Assembly (NCBI GenBank): GCA_964569795.1
Contig: CAZMVB010000001.1
Coordinates: forward strand, 248,001 to 312,000
Source: JAHJDS01 sp964569795
GTDB lineage: Bacteria > Desulfobacterota > Desulfarculia > Desulfarculales > JAHJDS01
DNA length: 64,000 nt
Direction: 5' to 3'
Shown: positions 14,895 to 24,099 of the stretch, one piece after another
Layout of the letters: every line of letters starts with the position of its first letter
Position numbering within the stretch: the first letter of the stretch is position 1
The notes under the pieces: generated by a model
Databases searched by the model: none
Seen by the model: the letters and a program-made list of their open reading frames with translations, nothing else
What the model was told of the DNA's origin: nothing
Made by a program: the position numbers and the translations under genes

Positions 14895-16105
14895 CCGCTC
14901 CGCTCGATCAGCGGCGGGTCCTCCTGGGCGTCACCGGGGGCATCGCCGCCTATAAATCGGCCGACCTGTGCAGCCGCCTGACCCAGGCCGGGGCCGAGGT
15001 CCGGGCGGTCATGACCGCGGCGGCCGCCAGGTTCGTCACGCCGGTCACCTTCACCGCCCTGTCCGGACACCCGGCGGCGACCGACCTGTTCGACGAGGGC
15101 CGGCCGGGAGGCATGGGCCACATCGAACTGGGCAAGTGGGCCGAGGCGGTCGTGATCGCCCCGGCCACGGCCAACTTCATCGCCAAGGCGGCCGCCGGCA
15201 TCGCCGACGACCTGCTGACGACCCTGATCCTGGTGGCGCGGGCGCCGCTCATCGTCTGCCCGGCCATGAACGTCAACATGTACCGTCACCCCACGGTCGG
15301 CCGGAACCTGACCGCCCTGCGGGAGGCGGGGACGACCGTCCTCGGCCCGGACGAGGGCCCCATGGCCTGCGGCGACTTTGGGCCGGGACGGATGGTCGAG
15401 CCGGCCGCCATCGCCGAGGCGGTGACCTACGCCCTGGGCCCGGGCGACCTGGCCGGACGCCAGGTCCTGGTCACGGCCGGGCCGACCCGGGAGATGATCG
15501 ATCCGGTCCGGTTCCTGTCCAACCGCTCGACCGGCCGGATGGGCGTCGCCCTGGCCCGCGAGGCCCGGCGACGGGGTGGGGCCGTGACCCTGGTCCTGGG
15601 GCCGACCGAGGTCGAGCCCCCCGGCCAGGTCGAGGTCGTCCGGGTTACCTCGGCCGAGGACATGCACCGCGAGGTCACCTCCCGCGCCCCGGACATGGAC
15701 GTGATCGTCATGAACGCGGCCGTGGCGGATTACCGGCCCGCGGCGGCCAAGACCTCCAAGATAAAAAAGGCGCGGGACGGCCTGGCCGCCGTGGAACTGG
15801 CCTCGACCACCGACATCCTGTCCGAGTTGGGCGGGCGCAAGCCGGCCGGTCAGACCCTGGTCGGCTTTGCCGCCGAGACCGAGGATTTGGTACTCGAGGC
15901 CCGGCGCAAGCTGGAGACCAAGAATCTCGACCTGGTGGTGGGCAATAACATCGCCCGGCCCGGCAGCGGCTTCGCCTTCGAGACCAACCAGGTGACCGTG
16001 ATCCATCCCCAGGGCGATGTCGAGGAACTGCCCCTGCTGGACAAGTCCCAGGTGGCGGTCCTGGTCTGGGACCGCATCGTCCGACTCCTGCCCGCCTCTG
16101 GTTGA
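14891..16105 (+). CDS. coaBC: Bifunctional phosphopantothenoylcysteine decarboxylase / phosphopantothenate-cysteine ligase
   Basis: A protein of 404 residues of coenzyme A biosynthesis. The N-terminal FMN-dependent CoaC half starts with RRVLLGVTGGIAAYKSADL and contains PATANFIAKAAAGIADDLL and the PAMNVNMY motif. The C-terminal CoaB half starts near 190 with VLVTAGPTREMIDPVRFLSN and includes NAAVADYRP and KIKK. Both halves are complete. The GTG start overlaps the lipoprotein stop. Confidence 0.97.
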   Translation: MTAPLDQRRVLLGVTGGIAAYKSADLCSRLTQAGAEVRAVMTAAAARFVTPVTFTALSGHPAATDLFDEGRPGGMGHIELGKWAEAVVIAPATANFIAKAAAGIADDLLTTLILVARAPLIVCPAMNVNMYRHPTVGRNLTALREAGTTVLGPDEGPMACGDFGPGRMVEPAAIAEAVTYALGPGDLAGRQVLVTAGPTREMIDPVRFLSNRSTGRMGVALAREARRRGGAVTLVLGPTEVEPPGQVEVVRVTSAEDMHREVTSRAPDMDVIVMNAAVADYRPAAAKTSKIKKARDGLAAVELASTTDILSELGGRKPAGQTLVGFAAETEDLVLEARRKLETKNLDLVVGNNIARPGSGFAFETNQVTVIHPQGDVEELPLLDKSQVAVLVWDRIVRLLPASG

Positions 16106-16131
16106 CGGCGGCCCGACCACCGGATTAAAAT
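16102..16131 (+). promoter_or_regulatory. Promoter giving a leaderless mRNA for the uracil-DNA glycosylase
   Basis: TTGACG (16102-16107, overlapping the coaBC stop), 18-bp spacer, TAAAAT (16126-16131), then CTGTCC and the ATG at 16138. No ribosome site. Confidence 0.65.
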
Positions 16132-16137
16132 CTGTCC

Positions 16138-16842
16138 ATGAATCCCGGCAAGTCGCCCGCGGCCTGGGGCCTGGCCCGTCTGGCCGATTACCTCGAATTC
16201 TACCAGCCCCACGGCCGGGTGGCCGTTACCTCCCGGACCCGGGAGTTGCTGAATTCACTGGCCGTCGCGGGGAGGGAGGACCTGGAAGGCATCCGGCAAG
16301 ACCTGGGCGATTGCCATCGCTGCCCCCTGGCCGAAGGAAGGACGAACCTGGTCTTCGGCGAGGGGGACCCCCGGGCCGAACTGGTCTTTGTGGGCGAGGG
16401 CCCGGGCTTTGACGAGGACCTGCAGGGCCGGCCCTTTGTCGGACAGGCCGGCGAACTGCTGACCCGGATCATCGCCGCCATGCACCTGGCGCGGGACCGG
16501 GTCTATATCGCCAACATCGTCAAGTGCCGGCCGCCGGGCAACCGCGATCCCCGGGCCGAGGAAATCGCCGTCTGCCTGCCCTTCCTGTTCCGGCAGTTGA
16601 CGGCCATTGGACCCCGGGTGATCGTCACCCTGGGCAACGTGCCGACCCGGACCCTGCTCGGGACCGAGACCGGCATCACCCGGCTGAGGGGCCGGTGGCA
16701 CGCGGTCGAACTGCCCGACGGCCGGCGGATCGACCTGATGCCCACCTTTCACCCCGCCTTCCTGCTGCGCAACGCGGCCAAGAAACGGGAGGTCTGGCAG
16801 GACGTGCAACTGGTCATGGACCGATTGGGACTGGCGCCATGA
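16138..16842 (+). CDS. Uracil-DNA glycosylase, family 4 (Fe-S)
   Basis: A protein of 234 residues that removes uracil from DNA. The motif GEGPGFDEDLQGRPFVG and the later FHPAFLLRN are diagnostic of family 4. Four Cys suitable for the 4Fe-4S cluster are present (CHRC around residue 60, and KC and C in NIVKCRPPGNRDP and VCLPFLF). A poorly conserved N-terminal stretch of about 45 residues precedes the domain. Its stop overlaps the nfeD start codon (ATGA). Confidence 0.95.
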   Translation: MNPGKSPAAWGLARLADYLEFYQPHGRVAVTSRTRELLNSLAVAGREDLEGIRQDLGDCHRCPLAEGRTNLVFGEGDPRAELVFVGEGPGFDEDLQGRPFVGQAGELLTRIIAAMHLARDRVYIANIVKCRPPGNRDPRAEEIAVCLPFLFRQLTAIGPRVIVTLGNVPTRTLLGTETGITRLRGRWHAVELPDGRRIDLMPTFHPAFLLRNAAKKREVWQDVQLVMDRLGLAP

Positions 16843-18230
16843 GGTTTCGGCTGTGCCTCTGGGCGGCCTGCCTGGCCGGGGCCCTGGCGGTCGGGGTCGC
16901 CGCCGCCGACACCCGGCCTCCGGCCGACGCGCCGACCGCCGCCCCGGCGGCCGGACCGCCCCGGGTGATGCTGGTCAGACTCGATGGCACGGTCAGTCCG
17001 GCCTCGGCCCGGTTCCTCATCCGGGCCATCTCCCAGGCCGAGAAACAACACCTGAACGCCCTGGTCCTGGCCCTGGACACCCCGGGCGGCCTGATCTCCT
17101 CGATGAAGGACATGGTCAAGGCCATCCGCGGCTCCCGGGTGCCGGTCATCGTTTACGTCTCGCCGCCGGGCGCCGGCGCGGTGTCGGCCGGGGTGTTCCT
17201 GGTCCTGGCCGCTCACGTGGCGGCCATGGCCCCCCATACGACCATGGGCGCCGCCTCGCCGGTGACCCTGGGCCGGAAGATGGGCAAGACCATGAAGGCC
17301 AAGGCCTTCTCCCACCTGGCCAACTACGCCAAGAGCCTGGCCCAGGGCCGCCGGGTCAAGGCCATCGCCTGGGCCGAGCAGGCCGTGCTCAAGGCGGTCA
17401 GCGCCACCCCGGCCGAGGCCAAGAAGCTGGGCGTGATCGACTATATCGCCACCGACCTGCGCGACCTGCTGGACAACAAGGTCAACGGCCGCCGGGTCAC
17501 CGTGGCCGGCGTCAAGATGACCCTGCACACCCGGGGCGCGGCGATCGTCGAGTACAAGTACGGCTGGCGGGATTCCCTGCTGGACCTGATCGCCAATCCC
17601 AACCTGGCCTACATCCTGCTGACCATCGGCATGATGGGCCTCTACTTCGAGTTCACCAATCCCGGGGCCGTCTTCCCCGGCGTGGTCGGGGGCATCAGCC
17701 TGATCCTGTCCCTGTTCGCCATGCAGGCCCTGAGCGTCAACTGGGCCGGGCTGGCCCTGATCGGGCTGGCGATCATCCTCTTCCTGGCCGAGATCAAGAT
17801 CCCCAGTCACGGGATACTGTCCGTGGGCGGGGTGATCAGTATGGTCCTGGGCTCGATCTTTTTGTTCGAGCGTCCCGGCAAGCTGATCGGCATCTCGCTG
17901 TCGGTGTTCATCCCCACCGTGGCCCTGGTGTCCGGATTCTTCGTGGTCTGCACCGCCCTGGTGGTCCGGGCCCACCGACGCCAGGCCATGACCGGCTACG
18001 CCGGGATGATCGGCCTGTTGGGCGTGGTCAAGGCGGCCATCACTCCCGGCGGCGAGGGCAGGGTCCTGGTTCACGGGGAACTGTGGCGGGCCGTTGCCGA
18101 TAAGGCTTTCGAGGTCGGAGACAAGGTCAGGGTCAGCCGGATCAAGGACATGGTGCTGACCGTGGACGCAGACGAGCAACAAACAATCACCACCCCGCGG
18201 CGTTTCGGCCGGCGGCCGTCGCGGGGCTGA
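16839..18230 (+). CDS. nfeD: NfeD1-type membrane serine protease (ClpP-class)
   Basis: A protein of 463 residues. A signal peptide (about 1-22) precedes a ClpP-like protease domain with ALDTPGGLISSMKD and VSPPGAGAVSAGVF, where the Ser is the likely nucleophile, followed by APHTTMGAASPV. Four or five membrane segments lie around residues 250-380, and a C-terminal OB-fold (NfeD) domain runs about 395-445. NfeD proteins pair with stomatin-like slipins in membrane quality control. The slipin gene begins 13 bases downstream, so the pair is complete. The start was chosen as the ATG overlapping the UDG stop. Confidence 0.93.
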   Translation: MRFRLCLWAACLAGALAVGVAAADTRPPADAPTAAPAAGPPRVMLVRLDGTVSPASARFLIRAISQAEKQHLNALVLALDTPGGLISSMKDMVKAIRGSRVPVIVYVSPPGAGAVSAGVFLVLAAHVAAMAPHTTMGAASPVTLGRKMGKTMKAKAFSHLANYAKSLAQGRRVKAIAWAEQAVLKAVSATPAEAKKLGVIDYIATDLRDLLDNKVNGRRVTVAGVKMTLHTRGAAIVEYKYGWRDSLLDLIANPNLAYILLTIGMMGLYFEFTNPGAVFPGVVGGISLILSLFAMQALSVNWAGLALIGLAIILFLAEIKIPSHGILSVGGVISMVLGSIFLFERPGKLIGISLSVFIPTVALVSGFFVVCTALVVRAHRRQAMTGYAGMIGLLGVVKAAITPGGEGRVLVHGELWRAVADKAFEVGDKVRVSRIKDMVLTVDADEQQTITTPRRFGRRPSRG

Positions 18231-18243
18231 AAAGGAGATTGAC

Positions 18244-19008
18244 ATGTGGCTGTACGTGGTCATCGCCATCGCCGTTTTGGTCATCCTGTTTTTGGCCTCG
18301 GCCATCCGGATCTTGAACGAGTACGAGCGGGCCGTCATCTTCCGGCTGGGCCGGATCATCGGGGCCAAGGGCCCGGGCCTGGTCATCCTGATCCCGATGA
18401 TCGATAAGATGACCCGGATCTCGATGCGACTGGTGGCCATGGACGTGCCGCCCCAGGACGTCATCACCCGGGACAACGTCTCGGTCAAGGTCAACGCCGT
18501 GGTCTATTTCCGGGTCATGGACGCCAACAAGGCCGTGGTCGAGGTCGAGGATTTCCTGTACGCCACCTCGCAACTGGCCCAGACCACCCTCCGGAGCGTC
18601 CTGGGACAGGTCGAACTGGACGACCTGCTCAGCGAGCGCGACAAGATCAACGCCGATTTGCAGCAGATCCTGGACGAGCACACCGATCCCTGGGGGATCA
18701 AGGTGGCCACGGTCGAGGTCAAGCACATCGACCTGCCGGTCGAGATGCAGCGGGCCATGGCCAAGCAGGCCGAGGCCGAGCGCGAGCGGCGGGGCAAGAT
18801 CATCGCCGCCGAGGGCGAGTTCCAGGCCGCGGCCAAGCTGGCCGAGGCGGCCGACATCATCGGCCAGCACCCGGTCACCCTCCAGCTGAGGTACCTGCAG
18901 ACCCTGAACGAGATCTCGGCCGAGAACAACACCACGACCATCTTCCCGGTGCCCATCGACCTGTTCAAGCCGTTCATCGAAATGGCCGAGAAAAAGAAGT
19001 CGGAGTAG
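18244..19008 (+). CDS. Slipin (stomatin/prohibitin-like SPFH protein)
   Basis: A protein of 254 residues: one N-terminal membrane segment (YVVIAIAVLVILFLASAI), then an SPFH domain with EYERAVIFRLGRI, GLVILIPMIDKMTRISMR and QTTLRSVLGQVELDDLL, and a coiled-coil tail (AKQAEAERERRGKIIAAEG). It forms membrane-associated oligomers and is the known partner, and proposed substrate, of NfeD proteases. The ribosome site AAAAGGAGATTGAC is strong. Confidence 0.95.
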   Translation: MWLYVVIAIAVLVILFLASAIRILNEYERAVIFRLGRIIGAKGPGLVILIPMIDKMTRISMRLVAMDVPPQDVITRDNVSVKVNAVVYFRVMDANKAVVEVEDFLYATSQLAQTTLRSVLGQVELDDLLSERDKINADLQQILDEHTDPWGIKVATVEVKHIDLPVEMQRAMAKQAEAERERRGKIIAAEGEFQAAAKLAEAADIIGQHPVTLQLRYLQTLNEISAENNTTTIFPVPIDLFKPFIEMAEKKKSE

Positions 19009-19018
19009 GCCGTCCGGC

Positions 19019-19048
19019 GGGCCCGTGTTCCGGGCGCGGGCCCTTTTT
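19019..19048 (+). terminator. Terminator of the nfeD-slipin operon
   Basis: GGGCCCG and CGGGCCC arms around an 11-nt loop, then TTTTT. Confidence 0.8.
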
Positions 19049-19051
19049 CCC

Positions 19052-19079
19052 TTGATTCCCGGCCCGGGGCGTGTATAAT
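19052..19079 (+). promoter_or_regulatory. Sigma-70 promoter of the Rho_N-like gene
   Basis: TTGATT (19052-19057), 16-bp spacer, TATAAT (19074-19079). Confidence 0.7.
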
Positions 19080-19115
19080 TACAAACTCATTTTCAAAACC
19101 GCGGAAGGTTCCATC

Positions 19116-19442
19116 ATGGCCAAGAAGGAAAAAGTCAAAAAGGAAAAGCCCCTCGATAAGATGACGGCCAAGGAGCTGCGCGAGCTGGCCCTGGCCGAGA
19201 CCAAGATCGTCGGCGTCCACGGCATGAACAAGGCCGAGCTCCTGGCCGCCATCAAGGAAGAACGGGGCATCGTCGAGGAAAAGAAGAAGACCGGCGCGGA
19301 CGTCCGCGAGATCAAGAAGAAGATCAAGGGACTGCGCGAGGAAAAGGAGGCCGCCGCGGCCGAGGGCGACAAGCAGCGGACCCAGATCCTGCGCCGCCGC
19401 ATCAGCCGCCTCAAGAAAAAGACCAGACGCGCCGCCGCCTGA
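19116..19442 (+). CDS. Small basic protein with Rho N-terminal (Rho_N/SAP-like) motif
   Basis: A protein of 108 residues; the ATG at 19116 follows GGAAGG. The N-terminus is Lys-rich (MAKKEKVKKEK). Residues 15-50 (LRELALAETKIVGVHGMNKAEL) match the helix-extended-helix Rho_N/SAP fold, which binds nucleic acid. The rest is a charged coiled coil ending in basic RRRISRLKKKTRRAAA. It is probably a nucleic-acid-binding or nucleoid-associated protein. It has its own promoter. Confidence 0.8.
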   Translation: MAKKEKVKKEKPLDKMTAKELRELALAETKIVGVHGMNKAELLAAIKEERGIVEEKKKTGADVREIKKKIKGLREEKEAAAAEGDKQRTQILRRRISRLKKKTRRAAA

Positions 19443-19533
19443 GCGACGGCCGGACCGGACGGTCGGCCACCGGGCCGAGCCGGCACGCGGCGACACGGCC
19501 CGTCCGGACAAACCATCCGGGGGGAGGAGCACC

Positions 19534-20088
19534 GTGACCCGCGACCAGGCCCTGGGCCTGCTCAAGGCAAACACCTCGGAAGACTACCTGGTCAAGCACT
19601 CCCTGGCCACCGAGGTCATCATGCGCGCCCTGGCCGAGAAGCTGGGGCACGACCCCGAGACCTGGGGCCTGACCGGCCTGCTCCACGACCTGGACTACGA
19701 CCAGACCAAGGACGACATGCCCCGCCACGGGCTGGTCACCGCCGAGATCCTGACCGGAGAAGGGGTCCCCGCCGAGATCACCGACGCCATCAAGGCCCAC
19801 AACGCCGACAACCTCGGCCTGATTCGGGACAAGCCGGTGGACTTCGCCCTGACCGCCGCCGAGACCATCACCGGCCTGATCGTGGCCACCACCCTGGTTT
19901 ATCCTGACAAGAAAATCGCCTCGGTCAAACCCAAGAGCGTCCGCAAGCGGATGAAGGAACCCCGCTTCGCGGCCAACGTCAACCGGGACCACATCGTCCT
20001 GGCCGAAAACCTGGGCCTGACCCTGGACGAGTTCATCGACCTGGCGCTGACGGCCATGAAGTCCATCGGACCCCAACTGGGTCTGTAA
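19534..20088 (+). CDS. HD-domain (HDIG) protein
   Basis: A protein of 184 residues with GTG start and GGGGAGG ribosome site. It shows the HD metal-binding pattern: KHSLATEVIM, LLHDLDYDQ and HGLVTAEIL, then AIKAHNADN. This family of single-domain HD hydrolases acts on nucleotides or phosphoesters; the substrate is unknown. No other domain is attached. Confidence 0.88.
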   Translation: MTRDQALGLLKANTSEDYLVKHSLATEVIMRALAEKLGHDPETWGLTGLLHDLDYDQTKDDMPRHGLVTAEILTGEGVPAEITDAIKAHNADNLGLIRDKPVDFALTAAETITGLIVATTLVYPDKKIASVKPKSVRKRMKEPRFAANVNRDHIVLAENLGLTLDEFIDLALTAMKSIGPQLGL

Positions 20089-20135
20089 CTCCCCGGCCGT
20101 TTGCAGCCGATTCCGCTGACCATCCCGGCCCGATC

Positions 20136-20164
20136 TTGCGTTTCGGGTCAGGGTTGGATATAAT
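20136..20164 (+). promoter_or_regulatory. Sigma-70 promoter of the Hdr-like operon
   Basis: TTGCGT (20136-20141), 17-bp spacer, TATAAT (20159-20164). The predicted leader is about 60 nt. Confidence 0.65.
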
Positions 20165-20229
20165 ACCAAAACCATCGGTTATGGTGGAATGCGGCGCGAC
20201 TGCTGGTCTTTCCGGTTCGAGCGAGCTTG

Positions 20230-21906
20230 ATGTTTGAAGCGGCCTTTTTCAACCTGACCCTGATCATCGCCCTGATCGTCTTTGGTCTCGGTCTGCTGTA
20301 CAGAGTGGCGGCCTGGTTCCGGCTCGGACCAGGGCGGGCCTCGCCGGCCAGGCGCCTGGCGAGCGTCGCCCGCGGGGCCGGCCGGTTCCTGGTTTCGCCG
20401 CGGGCGTTGCTCGGCCTGGGTGTCTTTGTCAAAGACGGTCTGCTGCAGGTCAGGCTCCTGCGGCGGGACGTGGCCGGCTGGCTGATGCACGTCCTCATTT
20501 CCTGGGGCTTCCTGGGCCTGCTGCTCATGCACGCCCTGGACGGCCTGCTCACGGCCAGGCTGTTCAGCAGTTATCAGCCCACGGTCAATCCCTTTTTACT
20601 GCTGCGCGACCTGTTCGGGGCGGCGGTCCTGCTCGGGGTCGCCCTGGCCGTGGTCCGGCGGTTCCGGCGGCCGGCCATGCGGCGGATGACCGGACGGATC
20701 GACGTCATCGCCCTGGTCCTCCTGGGCGTGATCATCCTTTCCGGATTTTTCCTCGAGGCGACCAGGATAAACTCGCCCTCGCAATTCGCGGCCATGGTCA
20801 GCCAGTACGCCGATCCGGGCGCGACCCGGGAAATCCCCGCCCTCAAGGCCTTCTGGAGCCAGCATTACGGCGTCCGGTTCCCTGACGTCCGGCCGCCCTT
20901 CAAGGCGTCACTGCTCGCCCAGGGCCGAAATCTGCACGGGCAATACTGCGCCGACTGCCACACCCGGCCGACCTGGGCCTTTGCCTCGTGGGGCCTGTCC
21001 CGCCTGATCGCCCCGGCCACGCCCGGCCTGGAGCGGGTCCGGGCGGACAAGATCCTGTGGTACGTCCACTTCCTGGCCTGCTTCATCGGCCTGGCCTATC
21101 TGCCCTTCAGCAAGTTCTGGCACCTGATAGTCACGCCGCTATCTCAGGCCCTGGGCCCGGCCCTGGACCGGGAGGCCATGGCCCCCGAGCGGGCGGTGAC
21201 CATCCAGGCCCTGGAACTGGACGCCTGCACCCGATGCGCCGCCTGCGCCGAGGTCTGCTCGGTGGTCCAGTCCTGGAGGTGCCTGGGCAACGAGGCCATC
21301 CTGCCGGCCCGGAAGCTGGCGGCCTACCACAAGGTGTTCAAGGGCAAGCGTCTGGACGAAACCGATCTGCTCATCCTGCAGGAGGGCCAGTCCGTCTGCA
21401 CCAACTGCCATCGCTGCACCGACGTCTGCCCGGCCGGGATCGACCTCCATCAGATGTGGCGGACCCTGGAGGCCGATCTGCACCAGCGCGGCTACCCCGG
21501 CTCGTTCACCTGGGCCCGGGTCCTGGCGGCCAAGGGCCGGGCCGGCGACCGGCAGGGGGCGGTCGAGCCCCGGTGGAGCGACTTCCAGACCGGTCTCGAT
21601 CTGGCCGCCCAGACCGGGAACTTCTGGCCCTGTTTCGAGTGCGTTACCTGCACCAACGGCTGCCCGGTGGTGGCCAATTACGAGAACCCGGGCGAGGTCC
21701 TGGACCTGCTGCCCCACCAGTTGATGCGGGCCCTGCGCCTGGGCCTCAAGGAGGAGGTCCTGGGGGCGCGCATGCTCTGGGATTGCCTGGCCTGTTACCG
21801 GTGCCAGGAGGAATGTCCCCAGGGGATTCAGGTGGCCGACATCTTTTATGAGCTGCGGGCCATGGGCTTTCAGTCCCTGCGGAACTACGGCGGGAACAAG
21901 TCATGA
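20230..21906 (+). CDS. Fusion of membrane cytochrome b, c-type haem loop and HdrC-like ferredoxin domains
   Basis: A protein of 558 residues. The N-terminal third has five membrane segments like the HdrE/DsrM/NarI cytochrome b family. A long loop before the fifth segment holds CADCH at about residue 240, a c-type haem site presumably facing the periplasm. The cytoplasmic C-terminal half has four cysteine motifs: CTRCAACAEVCS, CTNCHRCTDVCP, CFECVTCTNGCP and CLACYRCQEECP. They suggest up to four 4Fe-4S clusters in two HdrC-like modules. With the HdrB-like partner downstream (four-base overlap), it should pass electrons between quinones or a periplasmic cytochrome and a cytoplasmic thiol/disulfide or other acceptor. 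The combination of haem c with doubled HdrC is unusual. Confidence 0.9.
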   Translation: MFEAAFFNLTLIIALIVFGLGLLYRVAAWFRLGPGRASPARRLASVARGAGRFLVSPRALLGLGVFVKDGLLQVRLLRRDVAGWLMHVLISWGFLGLLLMHALDGLLTARLFSSYQPTVNPFLLLRDLFGAAVLLGVALAVVRRFRRPAMRRMTGRIDVIALVLLGVIILSGFFLEATRINSPSQFAAMVSQYADPGATREIPALKAFWSQHYGVRFPDVRPPFKASLLAQGRNLHGQYCADCHTRPTWAFASWGLSRLIAPATPGLERVRADKILWYVHFLACFIGLAYLPFSKFWHLIVTPLSQALGPALDREAMAPERAVTIQALELDACTRCAACAEVCSVVQSWRCLGNEAILPARKLAAYHKVFKGKRLDETDLLILQEGQSVCTNCHRCTDVCPAGIDLHQMWRTLEADLHQRGYPGSFTWARVLAAKGRAGDRQGAVEPRWSDFQTGLDLAAQTGNFWPCFECVTCTNGCPVVANYENPGEVLDLLPHQLMRALRLGLKEEVLGARMLWDCLACYRCQEECPQGIQVADIFYELRAMGFQSLRNYGGNKS

Positions 21907-22778
21907 AGGTCGCCTATTTTCCGGGCTGCAAGTCGCGTTATCTGGTCAGGCAGTACGACCAGGCCGCCCGGTACGTCCTCGGCCGGCTGGGGGTCGAGCT
22001 GGTCGAGCCCGATTTCCGGTGCTGCGGCCATCCGGTCCGGGACCTGCACTTCCAGTCCTACATCTGCTCCTCGTCCCGGAATCTGGCCCTGGCCGCGGCC
22101 GAGGGCCTGCCCATCCTGACCGTCTGTCAGTGCTGCTACGGGAGCCTGAAACAGGCCGACTATTTCATCGGACAAAACGACGACCTGCGCCGGGCGGTCG
22201 GCGACCATCTGGCCGAGGAGGGACTGACCTTCAGTCCCGGCGTCGAGGTCCACCACATCCTGAGTCTGCTCTACGACCACGTGGGACTGGACCGGATCAA
22301 GGCCGAGATCAGCCGGTCCCTGACCGGCCTCAAGGTCGCCCCCCACTACGGCTGTCACATCCAGCGGCCGAGCGCGATCATCGGGGCCAATCACCCGGTC
22401 AAGCGCCGGGTGTTCGACCACCTGATCGAGGTCGTCGGGGCCGGGAGCCTGGACTGGCCGCGCAAGCTGGACTGCTGCGGCGGGCCGGCCCTGGGCCGCA
22501 ACCCCGAGCTGTCCTCGGACCTGATGCGCCGGAAGCTCGAGGGGGCTCGGGCCGCCGGGGCGGACCTGGTCGGCGTGGCCTGCCCCTGCTGCCACATCCA
22601 GTTCGATTCGGTCCAGAGCTGGCTGGCCCACCAGTTCGGCCTGAAGACCATCGTCCCCTCGATCCTCTATCCCCAGCTCCTGGGTCTGGCCATGGGCGCC
22701 TCGGCCCAGGAAGTGGGCCTGACGCGCAACGAGCTGCAGCCCGTCCCGCTGAATGGTTTCTTCAATGACGCGGCCTGA
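21903..22778 (+). CDS. HdrB-like subunit with two CCG domains
   Basis: A protein of 291 residues. Two cysteine-rich CCG domains are visible: YFPGCKSRY then FRCCGHPVRD, with CQCCYG, and in the second half HYGCHIQRP then LDCCGGPALGRN and CPCCHIQFD. These coordinate the noncubane 4Fe-4S clusters that reduce heterodisulfides in HdrB. Its start overlaps the end of the membrane Fe-S fusion, and the two should form one complex. The thiol substrate in bacteria of this kind is unknown. Confidence 0.93.
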   Translation: MKVAYFPGCKSRYLVRQYDQAARYVLGRLGVELVEPDFRCCGHPVRDLHFQSYICSSSRNLALAAAEGLPILTVCQCCYGSLKQADYFIGQNDDLRRAVGDHLAEEGLTFSPGVEVHHILSLLYDHVGLDRIKAEISRSLTGLKVAPHYGCHIQRPSAIIGANHPVKRRVFDHLIEVVGAGSLDWPRKLDCCGGPALGRNPELSSDLMRRKLEGARAAGADLVGVACPCCHIQFDSVQSWLAHQFGLKTIVPSILYPQLLGLAMGASAQEVGLTRNELQPVPLNGFFNDAA

Positions 22779-22891
22779 TTCTCCTTGATCGGACATCGCG
22801 TTTTGCTAGATTTGATTAGGGTCATGCCTGGTGTAACCGATGGGGCCAGGGAACGATCAGATGTCAAATCACCGCAGCCAAGGGAGAACCC

Positions 22892-24067
22892 ATGCCCTTT
22901 GACGACGCCCGAGTCTTTGCGGTCCGCTGTCCGGATTACGGGGCCGTTGACGCCGCGCTGACCGAACTGCTCGACCCTCTGGGCGGCCTGGATAGCTTTG
23001 TCCGGGCCGGACAAAAGGTGGCCCTCAAGGTCAATCTCTTGCGGCCGGCCGCGCCCGAGGAGGCGGTCTGCACCCACCCGGCCTTGGTTACGGCCGTGGG
23101 TCGCCGGATCAGGGACCTGGGGGCGACCGGGTTCATCATCGACAGCCCCGGGGCGGGCTTTCGCTACACCGCCAAAGTCTTGGAAAAGACTTACGCCCGG
23201 TCGGGCATGCTTGCTGCGGCCGAGGCCTCGGGGCTGGACCTGAACTGGGACCTGAGGGTCGAACCGACGTCGTATGCGGCCGGAAACCTGGTCAAGCGCT
23301 TCGAGGCGATCCAGCCGGTGGTCGAGGCCGACGCGGTCCTCAACCTGTGCAAGCTCAAGACCCACCTGTTCATGTACCTGACCGGCGCGGTCAAGAACAA
23401 CTTCGGGGTCGTGGGCGGCATGCACAAGCCCGGGTATCACGCCAAGCTCCAGGACCCGGACCGCTTTGCCGGGATGCTCATCGACCTGGCCGGATTCGTG
23501 AACCCTGTACTGTCGATCATGGACGCCGTGGTGGCCATGGAGGGCGACGGACCGGGCAGCGGCGAACCCCGGGAGGTGGGGCTGCTGCTGGCGTCGGCCA
23601 ATCCGCTGGCCCTGGACGTGGTCGGCGGCGAGATCATGGGCATCTCCCCGGCCGAACACCCGGTCCTGCGCGTGGCCGCCCGGCGGGGGCTGGGGCCCAA
23701 CCGGATCGAGGACGTGGACCTGATCGGCCTGGACAAGTCGGAGCTGCGGGTGCCCGGCTTCAAGCTCCCGCCCAGGATCTACGGCGGCACCGGCCTGGGC
23801 GGTCCGGAACTGAACTTCGTTCAGAAACTGCTCAGTCCCCTGTTCAAGACCGGCCTGACCGTCAAACCGGTCATCAACCGCCGGGCCTGCACGGCCTGCG
23901 CCTCGTGTTACGAGGCCTGTCCCATGAGTGCGATCTCGATGGTTGACGGGGCGGCCCTGATCGACGACGAGAAGTGCATCCGCTGCTACTGCTGCCACGA
24001 GATGTGCCAGGAAGGGGCGGTGACCCTGAAGAGGTCGCTGATGCACCGCCTGGTCAATCCGTCCTGA
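22892..24067 (+). CDS. DUF362 protein with C-terminal 2x[4Fe-4S] ferredoxin
   Basis: A protein of 391 residues. The DUF362 part (1-310) has KVALKVNLLRP, HPALVTAVGRRI, FIIDSPGAGF and KLKTHLFMYLTGAVKNNFGVVGGMHKPGYH. The C-terminus holds two ferredoxin motifs: CTACASCYEACP and CIRCYCCHEMCQ. Such proteins are redox-linked but not assigned to a reaction. Its placement after the Hdr-like pair, with a gap of about 110 bases, suggests a role in the same electron network. The ribosome site AAGGGAGAACCC is good. Confidence 0.93.
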   Translation: MPFDDARVFAVRCPDYGAVDAALTELLDPLGGLDSFVRAGQKVALKVNLLRPAAPEEAVCTHPALVTAVGRRIRDLGATGFIIDSPGAGFRYTAKVLEKTYARSGMLAAAEASGLDLNWDLRVEPTSYAAGNLVKRFEAIQPVVEADAVLNLCKLKTHLFMYLTGAVKNNFGVVGGMHKPGYHAKLQDPDRFAGMLIDLAGFVNPVLSIMDAVVAMEGDGPGSGEPREVGLLLASANPLALDVVGGEIMGISPAEHPVLRVAARRGLGPNRIEDVDLIGLDKSELRVPGFKLPPRIYGGTGLGGPELNFVQKLLSPLFKTGLTVKPVINRRACTACASCYEACPMSAISMVDGAALIDDEKCIRCYCCHEMCQEGAVTLKRSLMHRLVNPS

Positions 24068-24099
24068 AAACGGCGGATCATGAAGCGGAGGGATTGAGA

